Assembly: GCA_947474365.1 (NCBI GenBank)
Contig: CANJIU010000067.1
Location: 1-52,881, forward strand
Reading direction: 5' to 3'
DNA from: Opitutia bacterium
GTDB taxonomy: Bacteria; Verrucomicrobiota; Verrucomicrobiia; Opitutales; Opitutaceae
Length of the DNA stretch: 52,881 nucleotides
Within the stretch, counting starts at the first letter, position 1. Each line of letters starts with the position of its first letter. The notes under the pieces were generated by a model. That model saw only the letters and a list, made by a program, of their open reading frames with translations, was not told where the DNA came from and ran no database searches. This document shows positions 18,735 through 27,779 of the stretch, piece after piece. A program made the translations under genes and the position numbers.

Positions 18735-18888
18735 GGGAACGTTAAATCCGCGGTCCGGGGTGGTCAGGGTTTCGACGGCAGCATTGGGAATGCAATCGCC
18801 CCTGACAGGAAAAAGCGCTTGTCTCAAAAGAAGACAAGTCACCTTCAAAGGGTGCGCGTCGTCCGACAGCGACGGAGCGGGCGGAGGC
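18735..18888 (-). promoter_or_regulatory. Intergenic region with candidate regulator operator
   Basis: A 154-base gap between the regulator's stop and the receptor's start. It holds CTTGT (18818-18822), 11 bases, then ACAAG (18834-18838); the inner bases extend the pairing to CTTGTCT/AGACAAG. This inverted repeat also occurs at 26116-26136 and, with one change, at 27567-27587. Because the gap separates the regulator from the receptor, a promoter here would let the receptor and the 18 kb behind it be controlled separately. I could not pick a -35/-10 pair with confidence. Confidence 0.55.
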
Positions 18889-19986
18889 TCACGCCGGGGG
18901 CTCTCGTCCAGCCGGGCCGATCGATCGACCGGCAACGAACCGCGGCATCAGCCGGTCGTGCGTGACCTTGAGTGGCTGGCCCTGGGCGAGGCGCACGAGC
19001 GCGATGGCAAGCTTGCGGGCGATAGCAGAGGAATCGGAGCTGTAGCGAGCAACGGCAGGAACGAGATATTCAAGGAAGGGATCGTCCTCCCGGCAGATCA
19101 ACGCCAGGTCGCGCGGAATGACCACACCGAGACGCGGCAGGATTGTGAGTGCCGCCGGGACGGCGAGCGACTTGGTGACGAAAAGGGCGGTGGGCCGCGG
19201 GCCGAGCCGCGCCAATCGGCAGAGGCGCGATTCGATCTGCGCGAGACTGCCGTCGTGTTCTAGGACCAGCGGGGCAGGTGCGCCGGGTTTGCGGGCGGCG
19301 GCGAAGGCCTCACATGTGGCCGCGTCGGCGGCCGATCCGGTTCGCTGCAAAAGAATCGCGGTGTGCGCGTGCCCGGCGGCGTCCAGGGTCGCGCTGGCAT
19401 GGCGCGCGATGGCGGCGTGGTCGTATTCGATGGAGGGTAGGTTGATGCCGGAAAAGACCTGACCGACGAGGATCACGGGCAGCGCGCGGGCCGAAAACCA
19501 GGTTTGCATGGCGAGCGTGCTGGCGAACAAGACCCAGGCGGCGTGGGGATGAGAGTGGACTATTTTCTCGAGATGGACGGCAGGGTTGGCGCGGTAGTGG
19601 CGACCGCCTTCAATCAGGACCAAATCGAGATCCGAACGATGCAGCAGCGGGCGCAGTTCGCCCACCCAACGCGCAATCGACGGGCGCAGGCGCCAAAGGG
19701 GCTCGGGCAGGAGCAGAACGACCTTGCTCACGATGCGGACCGCCTGCGTGTCAGCCGGTCCGAGACGGATGGTCATCGGGCACCCTTGCCGCAAGTCGAT
19801 CAGGTCGCGCCGCGCGAGTTCCTGAAGGGCGAGTCGCAACGTCGTGCGACTGATGATGAGCTCAGCGCAGAGTTCGTGCTGGCCCGGCAATTGGCCGGTC
19901 CAGCGCGCCTCGCGCAGTCCGCGCTCAAGCAGCGCTATCGTCTGGCTGACGAGCGTGGAGCGTCGGGGGATGAGGGGCGAGATCAT
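18889..19986 (-). CDS. GntR-type transcriptional regulator with LacI/GalR-like ligand-binding domain
   Basis: A 365-residue regulator. Residues about 10-75 form a GntR winged helix (LPGQHELCAELIISRTTLRLALQELARRDLIDLRQG). Residues about 85-350 resemble the periplasmic-binding-like sensor of LacI/GalR proteins: VVLLLPEPLWRL, PVILVGQVFSG, HAHTAILLQRTG, RPTALFVTKSLAVPAAL, GVVIPRDLALICREDD. This combination is known from AraR-type sugar regulators. It lies between two TonB receptor genes, so a sugar released from the glycan probably controls their expression. The shared CTTGT-N11-ACAAG repeats are the best candidate binding sites (inference). Confidence 0.88.
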   Translation of the reverse strand: MISPLIPRRSTLVSQTIALLERGLREARWTGQLPGQHELCAELIISRTTLRLALQELARRDLIDLRQGCPMTIRLGPADTQAVRIVSKVVLLLPEPLWRLRPSIARWVGELRPLLHRSDLDLVLIEGGRHYRANPAVHLEKIVHSHPHAAWVLFASTLAMQTWFSARALPVILVGQVFSGINLPSIEYDHAAIARHASATLDAAGHAHTAILLQRTGSAADAATCEAFAAARKPGAPAPLVLEHDGSLAQIESRLCRLARLGPRPTALFVTKSLAVPAALTILPRLGVVIPRDLALICREDDPFLEYLVPAVARYSSDSSAIARKLAIALVRLAQGQPLKVTHDRLMPRFVAGRSIGPAGREPPA

Positions 19987-20038
19987 ACCGGGGAGAGGAC
20001 GCGGTTCATAGCAGGGGAGAATCGCGCCTCGATCGGGC

Positions 20039-22897
20039 TCAGAATGATCCGCGGATACCGCTGGTGAGCCGGGTGCCGTAGATTGCGGCAGTCACCGGGC
20101 GGTACCCGACTCCCTGATAGACGAAAGTCTTTTCATTGAAGACATTGGTCACGTCGACGAAGACGTTCAGGCGCGGGCGATAGGCGTACTTGATGCTGAA
20201 ATCGACCTTGTTGCGTGCCTCCTGGTACTGGCGCTGGGCGGGATCGTTGTTGTACGAGGTTAGCCCCAAGCCCACGTAGTTCAGCGAAGTGCGGACGGTC
20301 AGGCCGTGCTTCAGGTAGGAAATCCCGAGGTTGCCCGTGCGCTTGACGAAGCCGGAGAGGTCGGAGAGCACGACCGTGCCGTCGTACGTGCCCTCGGTGC
20401 GGAGAAACGTCGCGTTGGCGTAGACGCCGAAGCCATTCAAGAACCCGGGAAGGAAGGTGAGCTGCTGCTGGTAGTTGAGTTCCAGGCCGTCGACCTTCGC
20501 CCAACCGCCATTCGTGCGCGTGCGGAGCACGTAACCTTCGTACAACCCGTCAAAGCCGTTGTTCGATCCGCCACCGACCACGGTGTCCGTGTTGAAGGCG
20601 AAATCGACGAGGTTTTTGCGGAAAAGCCCGACGGTCACGAGGCCGATGTCGCGCGAATAGTATTCCGCGCTCAGATCGTAGTTGTCCGAAAATTGCGGCT
20701 TCAGGCTCGGGTTGTTCTGGCGGATGAGATTGTTGGCGGGATCGATGTCACTGCTGGGAACGAGCTGGCTGAAGTTGGGGCGACCAATGCTGGTGGACAC
20801 GCTGGCCCGCAGCAGCAGATCCGGCCGGAGCGCATAGCGGAGATGCAGGCCCGGAAACGTGCTGGTGTAGCTGCCGTGCACGGTCTTGTTCTTGCCGAAG
20901 CGGTCCGCGATGGCGGTCTTGCTGCGGTCGAGCACGGGGCTGGTCCCCGAGGTGTCGGTCCGTTCCGCCCGCACGCCGCCCAGAACGGTGAGCGCGCCAA
21001 GGCTGACGTTGCCCATCAGGTACGCGGCGGAGATGTCCTCGCCGGCGGTGTTGTCGTTCTGCAGCGCGTTCTGGAGCGAGGAATTGGCGTTGAAGGAAAA
21101 CAGTTCCGGATGCTTCCGGCGCTCTTCATGCATGGCGTCCCAGTTGGGCCAGACGGGACGCAGGTAGCGACCCAGAATCGGCGAATAATAATGTCCGTCG
21201 TCGCGAAACCGGTTCAGGTTGTCGTCGCTTACGCCGTTGACCGGTCCGGCCCGGCGATCCGGCCCGACATAGGTCCACACGTCCTGATTGCGGTCCTGGC
21301 GTTTTTCCTGGCTGCGGTAGCGGAGGCCGGACTTGACGTAAAACGGCCAGGCGGTGGCGAAATCGCGCCGGAGATTGAACTGACCGGCGGTCACGCGATC
21401 CCACGCCAAAAAGTCCTTTTGGTTCATCGCATTGACGAACGCGTTGTCGTAGTTCGAGACGTCGGGGCCCGAAAGCTGCGTGAATGCGGGAAAGTGGAGC
21501 CGGTTCGTGCGATCAACGCGGTAACCGACACCGTTCACGCGCATCACCAGATCCTCGCGCTTTTCATTGCCGGTGGAACGCGAGGTGGAGAGATCGTAAT
21601 CCAGCCGGAGGTGCGGGAAGTCGGACTTGCCGCCGATCTGCACCATGCCGGTCTTCACCGTGCGGGTGCGCGACTCCATTTCGAATTCGCCCTGGCCGTT
21701 GCGGAATTCGGTCACGAGGTCGTTCGCGAGGAGCACCTGCCCGCTGCTCAGCCGGACGCGGTACTTGTGCTGGCGCATCGCGTCCTTGAAATTATTATAC
21801 AACGTATTGATGAAAACGCGCGTGCGGTCGCCCAGACGATAGTCGAGGCGCGCGCCGAGGCCGAGCCGGTCGAGGCGGATGTCATCCTCCGAATGCTGGA
21901 AGTCATTGACCGCCGCCGGAGCGTTGAAATTGGGATTGAGAAAGCCGGCGCGCACCGAGGCCTGCGGGGAAAAAGTGCGGTTGAAACTGGCCGAGAGCGC
22001 GAGCCCCAGCCGGCGCTGCGGGCCGAACGTGTCGGAGTAGGCGAGGCTGGCGGACGGGTGCGATCGGAGGCGGGGCACATAGGTGTTGGCCCCAAGGCTG
22101 TAGTTGAAATCGCGCCCCTTCCGATCGAACGCGGTGCGCGTGCGGAGGTTGATTTTTCCGCCAATGGAATCGGCGTCCATGTCGGGGGTCGGTGATTTGA
22201 TCACCTCGATCGATTCGATCGAATTTGTGGAGACCTTGTCGACCTCGAAGGAGCGGTCGGTGCTCCGTGTGGTCGCGCCGGCCAGGAGCGTGCCGTCGAC
22301 GGAGACGGAGTTGAGATCGGGATTGATCCCGCGCACGGAAACACGCAGCACTTCGCCGCCTTCGTCGATCACCGGCACGATCCCGGGCAACTTGAGCAGC
22401 AGGTTGCCGAGGTTGCTGTCGGCGACATTGCCGAAGGCGTCGGTCGAAACGATGTTCTGCACATTGGGCGCCGTGCGCTGCTGGCTGATGGCCCTGGCCT
22501 GTCCCTCGCGGACGGCCGAGACGTTGAAGGCTTCGAGTCGGTAGACGGCGGCGGTGAGTTCGGCATTCACTTGCGTGGATGCGTGGGCGCTGACCGTCAC
22601 CTCAAGGCGGGTCGGATCCAGGCCGGTGTACTCAAAGGTCAGCGTGTGCCCCCCCACGGGGACGGAGTTCAGCCGAAAGTAGCCACCATCGCCAGAGACA
22701 GTGGTCAGGCGCGGGCTGTCGGCGACGGCGATGCTGACACCTGAGAGGTAGGCTCCAGTGGCGGCGTTGAGGACGCGACCCGTGATGGCGCCGGTGGCGG
22801 CGGACTGCGCTGACGCCGGGGCGGCGCACCACGTGAGGACGAAAGCGAGGAGGCCGGCGAGCGGCAGAATGCCGCGTCGAGAAAGACAAAGTATCAT
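20039..22897 (-). CDS. TonB-dependent receptor with carboxypeptidase-regulatory-like N-domain
   Basis: A 952-residue outer-membrane receptor built like the one at 15852-18734: signal peptide (to about residue 30, ending PASAQS), a beta N-domain (GAITGRVLNAATGAYLSGVS), a plug with VSTDAFGNVADSNLGNLLLK and IESIEVIKSPTPDMDADSIGG, and a long barrel ending RGSF. The two receptors share many segments through the barrel (for example RYRSQEKRQDRNQDVWTYVG against RYRFQEKKQDRAQDVWTYVG), so they are duplicates that have diverged. It lies 52 bases upstream of the regulator gene and 65 bases after the third receptor gene, consistent with one transcript. Confidence 0.93.
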   Translation of the reverse strand: MILCLSRRGILPLAGLLAFVLTWCAAPASAQSAATGAITGRVLNAATGAYLSGVSIAVADSPRLTTVSGDGGYFRLNSVPVGGHTLTFEYTGLDPTRLEVTVSAHASTQVNAELTAAVYRLEAFNVSAVREGQARAISQQRTAPNVQNIVSTDAFGNVADSNLGNLLLKLPGIVPVIDEGGEVLRVSVRGINPDLNSVSVDGTLLAGATTRSTDRSFEVDKVSTNSIESIEVIKSPTPDMDADSIGGKINLRTRTAFDRKGRDFNYSLGANTYVPRLRSHPSASLAYSDTFGPQRRLGLALSASFNRTFSPQASVRAGFLNPNFNAPAAVNDFQHSEDDIRLDRLGLGARLDYRLGDRTRVFINTLYNNFKDAMRQHKYRVRLSSGQVLLANDLVTEFRNGQGEFEMESRTRTVKTGMVQIGGKSDFPHLRLDYDLSTSRSTGNEKREDLVMRVNGVGYRVDRTNRLHFPAFTQLSGPDVSNYDNAFVNAMNQKDFLAWDRVTAGQFNLRRDFATAWPFYVKSGLRYRSQEKRQDRNQDVWTYVGPDRRAGPVNGVSDDNLNRFRDDGHYYSPILGRYLRPVWPNWDAMHEERRKHPELFSFNANSSLQNALQNDNTAGEDISAAYLMGNVSLGALTVLGGVRAERTDTSGTSPVLDRSKTAIADRFGKNKTVHGSYTSTFPGLHLRYALRPDLLLRASVSTSIGRPNFSQLVPSSDIDPANNLIRQNNPSLKPQFSDNYDLSAEYYSRDIGLVTVGLFRKNLVDFAFNTDTVVGGGSNNGFDGLYEGYVLRTRTNGGWAKVDGLELNYQQQLTFLPGFLNGFGVYANATFLRTEGTYDGTVVLSDLSGFVKRTGNLGISYLKHGLTVRTSLNYVGLGLTSYNNDPAQRQYQEARNKVDFSIKYAYRPRLNVFVDVTNVFNEKTFVYQGVGYRPVTAAIYGTRLTSGIRGSF

Positions 22898-22962
22898 GGC
22901 AGTAAGGGTTGCACGGGTTGGGCTGCACCGCCCGAAGGGGGGCGGCGGGAGCCGATCCGCGT

Positions 22963-25944
22963 TTAGAACCGGCCGCTCAGACCGACGTTGAGCCGCGCTC
23001 CGTAGAGTTCGCTCATGGTGATGTGCCGCGGGGTCGCACTGGACCAGTCGGGCGAGTTGTTGAAAATATTGATGTAGTCGACGAACACCGTGAATTCAGG
23101 ACGAATTCGATATTGCAGATTCAGGTCCACGGTGGGGTCGTCCGACACGCGGGTTTGGGAGGCCGGATCCGCGTTGTAGGTCATGAGATAGCCGCTCTTG
23201 TAATGGTAGGTGGCCCGCACCTCGATTTTCCTCCAGCTGAAGATCCCGCCGGCGTTATAGGTTCGCGGCACGAAGTTCGCGAGCTCCGCAACGCCTTCGG
23301 CGTAGGAACCCTGAGTGCGCAGGCCGGTGTAGTTGGCAAAGACCGACAGACCATTGAAGGGCCGGGGAAGCCCGCGGAGTTGCTGGGTGTAGCTCAGTTC
23401 CACCCCCTCGACAAACGCCGTCCCCAGGTTGCCGGTCGTGGAGAGCTCGAAATCCTCGTAGCGCCCGCCAAACCCGTTCGTGATTCCATCGCCGATCGTC
23501 CGCGTGGACCGGCTGATGTAATTGGTGATGTCCTTGCGAAATGCGCCGGCCGAAAAGAGCCCCGCCGGTTCGAGGTAGTATTCCGCGGAGAAGTCGTAGG
23601 TGCGGGCGTACTGGGGCTTGAGGCCGGGATTGCTCTGCGTCACGCGTCCAAGCCCGGTCCCGTCCGTGGCATAGGACACGGTCGTATCGGGCACGATGGC
23701 GCTCAACGAAGGGCGCGCCCCGCTGGTCGAGAAACTCGATCGCAACAGGAGATTGGGGGTCACGGAATAGCGGAGATGAACGCTCGGATACCAAGCCTGG
23801 TAGGAGCGCGCGACGCTCACCGAGGTCTGGGTCGGAAGGGCCGGATCCGACAGCGAGCCCCGGCCCACGACCGCCGTCTGCTCGAACCGCGCGCCGCCGA
23901 GCACCGTGAGGCGCCCGAGCTTAAGCGTGGCCTGAGTGTAGCCCGCGGCCACATCCTCCGTGACGACACGCGGCACCGGAAAGGTCGTGACCGAAGTGCC
24001 GGACGGGATCCAGTACTCCGGATGGCTGACCATCAGGGCATCGGCGAGCCGGTAGTCGAGGTGGTCGCGCTGCATCATCGCGTTGTTGAAAATACTGTAC
24101 CGCCAGGGCGAGAGAAACTGCGCGATATTGTCGTCGTTCACGCCCGTGGCGGGGTTGCGTTGTTGCACCCGGTCACGTCCGACGAAATTCCACGTCGGGC
24201 GGTACGTCGTGAGCCAACGATGCTGACGGCGGTAGTTGAAACCGGTCTTCAGCGTGATGGGAAACGGCAGCGAGGAGATCGCGTGCTGCAGATCCCCACG
24301 CGCATCCGTCATGTCCTCAAAGGTGTAGTCCGGCTGGGCGAAGCGGAGGCCGAAGAAGTTGTCGAAATCGGCGCCGGGCCCAATCGAGGGGCCGTAGGTT
24401 TGGGTGAAAACCGGACGCGTAGCGTCCTTCGAGGCATCGTAGCCGACGCCAATCCCGCCGTTTCGTCTCGCTTCGAAACCCCCGAAGCCACTCCGGTAGG
24501 AGGAGGGATTGTAGGAGGCGCGCAATTCCAGCCGGGTATCGCCCATTTGCCGGCGGCCCTCGACGCCGAACTTGGATTGCTGGGAGAGTTTCGAACCATA
24601 CGTATACCGATTCCGGACCGTGGCATTGAGGAGCTCGTTGTAGGTATCCGTAAACCCCGGGGCGATGCCGGCGGCCTGGTTGGTCGAATCCCGCGGGGCC
24701 GTGCCGGCTTCGATCTGCGCCCGACTGACCCGGGTGTAGTCGGCCACCCGATTGGTCGACGTGATGTCCCAATCCGTCCGGTCACTGCCAAAGGTGAAGT
24801 AATTGAACGCGGCGCTGACTCCAACCTGGGTCTGCGCATCAAGGCGATACTCCAGCTTGCCCGAGACCCCGGAGCGCACCCGGGTGTCGGTGTCGTTGAG
24901 CTGGCGGGCGCGCGTGCTGATCAAATTGCCGGCATTCGGCCGCGACATCTGGACCCGGTCGCGGGTGTTAGTGGTTTGTGAATACGAACTGGAAAGCGCC
25001 AGGCCCCACTGCCGCTCCCGCCCAAAGGTGTCCAAAAACGTCAGCGCCGCCGTGGGGCCGTACTTGCCCGAGTGGATCATGCCGTGCTCGCCGCGCACGA
25101 CCTTGCCGTCGCGGTAGGTATTCAAGTTGAGGCCGAGTCGGTAGGTGAGAACGCGCTGCTTGAAGTCGAACGCGGACTTGGTGACCAAGTTCACCGTCCC
25201 GCCAAGGGAATCCGCGGCCTGGTCGGGGGTGTTGCCCTTGGTGATCTCGATTTCCTTGATGAAGTCAGCCGGAATCTGATCGATGAGCGCAGCGCGATCT
25301 CCCTGCGGAGAAAACCCGGCCACCGCCCCGGCGGTGCGCGCCCCGTCGAGGGTGACGGAATTGAGTTCCGGCGGCGCACCGCGCAGTCCGATGCCCACGA
25401 CGTCTCCCGCCTCCTTGTTGACCGCGACCCCGGTGAGGTTTTGCAGGAAGTTACCGATGTTTCCGTCCGCCACGTTACCGTAGGCATCCGTCGAAACCAC
25501 GTTCTTGATGTTCTCTGCGTAGCGCTGGCGCGTGATCGCGGCGGCATTGCCCTCGCGCTGGCCGGCAACGGTAAAGGCCTCCAGCGCGTAGATCTCGGAG
25601 GACAAGGTGATGGCGACGTCGGTCGTTTGACCGGCGGTCACCACCACCTCCGTCTCCTTGGCGTCGAGCCCGGTGTAAAAGGCGCGCACCTGCTGGCGGC
25701 CGACCGGCACCCGCGGCAGCAAAAACCGGCCATCGCGCTGGGTGGTGACGATCAGATCCGTGCCGGCCACCCGCAGTGCGACCCCTTCAAGGTAGCTGCC
25801 CGTCCCGGCGTTGCGGACGGTGCCGGACACGGTGCCGGTCCCGGGCGACTGGGCCTGGGCGGCGGCGAGGCCGCAACCGGCGACCAAACACCGGCCCCAG
25901 CGAAGAAGGGTCAGGCGAAGCGAGAAAGACGGAGGTTGGTTCAT
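22963..25944 (-). CDS. TonB-dependent receptor, more distant type
   Basis: A 993-residue outer-membrane receptor. It has a signal peptide (to about residue 32), a carboxypeptidase-regulatory-like domain (GTVSGTVRNAGTGSYLEGVA), a plug with VSTDAYGNVADGNIGNFLQN and IKEIEITKGNTPDQAADSLGG, and a barrel ending SGRF. Its plug and barrel differ clearly from the other two receptors (for example LTGVAVNKEAGDVVGIGLRG), so it probably recognises a different ligand or fragment. It is the first receptor transcribed. The 247 bases upstream contain a candidate operator at 26116-26136. Confidence 0.93.
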   Translation of the reverse strand: MNQPPSFSLRLTLLRWGRCLVAGCGLAAAQAQSPGTGTVSGTVRNAGTGSYLEGVALRVAGTDLIVTTQRDGRFLLPRVPVGRQQVRAFYTGLDAKETEVVVTAGQTTDVAITLSSEIYALEAFTVAGQREGNAAAITRQRYAENIKNVVSTDAYGNVADGNIGNFLQNLTGVAVNKEAGDVVGIGLRGAPPELNSVTLDGARTAGAVAGFSPQGDRAALIDQIPADFIKEIEITKGNTPDQAADSLGGTVNLVTKSAFDFKQRVLTYRLGLNLNTYRDGKVVRGEHGMIHSGKYGPTAALTFLDTFGRERQWGLALSSSYSQTTNTRDRVQMSRPNAGNLISTRARQLNDTDTRVRSGVSGKLEYRLDAQTQVGVSAAFNYFTFGSDRTDWDITSTNRVADYTRVSRAQIEAGTAPRDSTNQAAGIAPGFTDTYNELLNATVRNRYTYGSKLSQQSKFGVEGRRQMGDTRLELRASYNPSSYRSGFGGFEARRNGGIGVGYDASKDATRPVFTQTYGPSIGPGADFDNFFGLRFAQPDYTFEDMTDARGDLQHAISSLPFPITLKTGFNYRRQHRWLTTYRPTWNFVGRDRVQQRNPATGVNDDNIAQFLSPWRYSIFNNAMMQRDHLDYRLADALMVSHPEYWIPSGTSVTTFPVPRVVTEDVAAGYTQATLKLGRLTVLGGARFEQTAVVGRGSLSDPALPTQTSVSVARSYQAWYPSVHLRYSVTPNLLLRSSFSTSGARPSLSAIVPDTTVSYATDGTGLGRVTQSNPGLKPQYARTYDFSAEYYLEPAGLFSAGAFRKDITNYISRSTRTIGDGITNGFGGRYEDFELSTTGNLGTAFVEGVELSYTQQLRGLPRPFNGLSVFANYTGLRTQGSYAEGVAELANFVPRTYNAGGIFSWRKIEVRATYHYKSGYLMTYNADPASQTRVSDDPTVDLNLQYRIRPEFTVFVDYINIFNNSPDWSSATPRHITMSELYGARLNVGLSGRF

Positions 25945-26191
25945 GAGGTGAAAAAGGATCGGGCGGTTTGGTTGTTGAATCGATTTAGCAATTAATACGA
26001 AAGTGCAAGGTGAAGAGTCGAGGAAAAGGGGTCAGGGAGTGGCGGCGAGAATGGTCCTGGGGCGGACGATCTGGTCTGAGCTTAACTGCGCGTGTGATTC
26101 TGCACCACAAATCATCTTGTATTAACTCAGGACAAGCCGGGCTTGGAGGCGCAAGGAGGCAAACTGGCGCGGCGCGCCGGCGGGCAGTGCG
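25945..26191 (-). promoter_or_regulatory. Upstream region of receptor gene with candidate operator
   Basis: This 247-base gap is AT-rich by local standards. It holds CTTGT (26116-26120), 11 bases, ACAAG (26132-26136), 172 bases upstream of the receptor's ATG and 56 bases after the sialidase-like gene's stop. The same repeat is found at 18818-18838. A TATTAAT-like segment around 25990-26000 (minus strand) could be part of a promoter, but I cannot assign a convincing -35. Confidence 0.5.
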
Positions 26192-27442
26192 TCACCGCCT
26201 GGTTCGCAGCAGCGCGGAGATGTCATCCAGCGGAATCTTGGTGAAGCAGATATCCTCCTTGTTGGCCGAGTACAAAACGAAGAGGAATCCTCCTCCGACA
26301 ACCGCATGCGGATACTGATAGCCCTTGATCTTGGCTCTCCCCGGATGCCGGTTTTGTCCCGCGCCCTGGTTGATGAGGGCAACCGCGCTGAAGGTCCGCC
26401 CGTCCCGGGCAAGCGCAAGCGTCAGGGGATCACGCTCCACCGGATTGTTGATCACATAGGCCGTCCCATCGGGGAGATTGCCGACGTTCGAGCGGCTCCC
26501 GCCGTCCGGAAAATCCGTGTTCTCCAAATCGGACCAGTGCAAGCCGCGGTCGAGGCTGAAGTGCACATACTGGGTGCCGGCGTGGGTTCGCCAGAAGCGC
26601 GCGTAGGTGCCGTCCGGCATTTCGTACGCATAGGTGGGTTCGGTGACACTCTGCAGGCGTTTCGTCGCACCAAATGCCGCGGCCCAACCACCGACTTTCC
26701 GTCCGTCCAATTGCGGCCAACCGAAGAAATCCCACTGGGGCATATGGCGGGGATCGCGAAGGGATTCGAGGATCCGGCCGGCAATGGGTCCAAGGGCCGC
26801 GTGCGTCGGATTCTGATAGGCATCCTGATTCAGATGGGGCGTCTCGTGAGGGGAATTCAACCAGAAGACCGGGCCCAGTTTTCCATCCGTGCCGACGGCG
26901 CGGGCGACGCGGCCAATTCCCGGATTATTGATGCCGCGGGAGGGCTCGGCGATGGCGTAAAGAACAGAATCCACCACCGCGTAGCCGTTGGCGCACATCG
27001 TGTAGAATTCCTTGGATTTGTCGTAACGACGGTCGGTGTTCTGGCGGGCCGCATCCATCGGCGGAAAGAGCACGGCGGCCGGGCTGGTGGGATCGGTCCA
27101 GGTTTCGCCCAGGTCCCGGGAGAGAGAGAAGCGCACGTACTGCCCGGGGGCGTCTTCATCCAACCAGTGGTTGCTCCATGAGGCGACGAGTATCCCGTTG
27201 AAGAACGCGAGATGGGAATGGTGGGAATAGGCACCCAGTTCCGGCGTGGGAACGCCCGTGTACAGCCGTTGGGTGGTGGCGTGCGGCAGCGACGGCAGGC
27301 CGAGGTCCGGCTTGGTTCGGTCGATTGGCACGGAATAGCGGACCGACGGCAAAGGTGGATGCGCCGCGGCTACCGGCGCAATCATCGGCAGAAAAATCCA
27401 GCCGATCGTCAGAATCAGGGGGCGGAATGGCGGTTGGCGCAT
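26192..27442 (-). CDS. Secreted sialidase-like BNR-repeat protein
   Basis: A 416-residue exported protein. The ATG at 27440-27442 opens a signal peptide (MRQPPFRPLILTIGWIFLP to AAAHP). Two Asp-box (BNR) motifs are visible, SRDLGETWTD and SLDRGLHWSD, marking a six-bladed sialidase-type propeller. HHSHLAFFNGILVASWSNHW at the start of the propeller is a common form in environmental sialidase-family proteins. True exo-alpha-sialidase activity is uncertain, because the Arg triad could not be confirmed; related propellers act on other glycans. A degenerate copy of the operator repeat lies 125 bases upstream, suggesting it belongs to the glycan regulon. Confidence 0.75.
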   Translation of the reverse strand: MRQPPFRPLILTIGWIFLPMIAPVAAAHPPLPSVRYSVPIDRTKPDLGLPSLPHATTQRLYTGVPTPELGAYSHHSHLAFFNGILVASWSNHWLDEDAPGQYVRFSLSRDLGETWTDPTSPAAVLFPPMDAARQNTDRRYDKSKEFYTMCANGYAVVDSVLYAIAEPSRGINNPGIGRVARAVGTDGKLGPVFWLNSPHETPHLNQDAYQNPTHAALGPIAGRILESLRDPRHMPQWDFFGWPQLDGRKVGGWAAAFGATKRLQSVTEPTYAYEMPDGTYARFWRTHAGTQYVHFSLDRGLHWSDLENTDFPDGGSRSNVGNLPDGTAYVINNPVERDPLTLALARDGRTFSAVALINQGAGQNRHPGRAKIKGYQYPHAVVGGGFLFVLYSANKEDICFTKIPLDDISALLRTRR

Positions 27443-27779
27443 GAGGGCGGGAAAGGTGGTTTTTGTTCGGCTGAAAAGTTGGTCGGCACGAACCCGGGGA
27501 CGTGCTTGCGGGTCTTTGCCCGTCCAAAATAGATCCCGGCGGGAGAGAGTCCGCACGAACGATCAACCTGTATCGAATCGTGACAAGCGGTTGCTCCGGG
27601 TACACGCGAGGTCAAAGCGACCGCGAAGCCGGAGTCGGAATCCCGGAAGGTGACCAGCCCAACGCGTATCCCGGATGTATCGCGCACCGCCGCCGTCGAC
27701 TGACCGACGAGCGTCGAGCGTTGCGGCAGGGCGTGGCGTGTCTGCTCATTTCAGCGACCGAACGGGACGCGCCCTCCGC
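27443..27779 (-). promoter_or_regulatory. 337-base gap with candidate operator (one-mismatch copy)
   Basis: CCTGT (27567-27571), 11 bases, then ACAAG (27583-27587) matches the CTTGT-N11-ACAAG repeat except for one base. With the copies at 18818 and 26116 it shares TGT-x-T in the left half and GACAAG in the right half. Nothing else is recognised in this gap; the small open frames in it look like chance. Confidence 0.45.

Noticed and set aside
15852..25944. Classical SusC/SusD pair locus
   Set aside because: The receptors lack the SusC-specific start of the plug and no SusD-like lipoprotein gene exists in the window.
27443..27779. Small open frames in the gap before the sialidase-like gene
   Set aside because: No recognisable motif, and their codon use is like chance frames.
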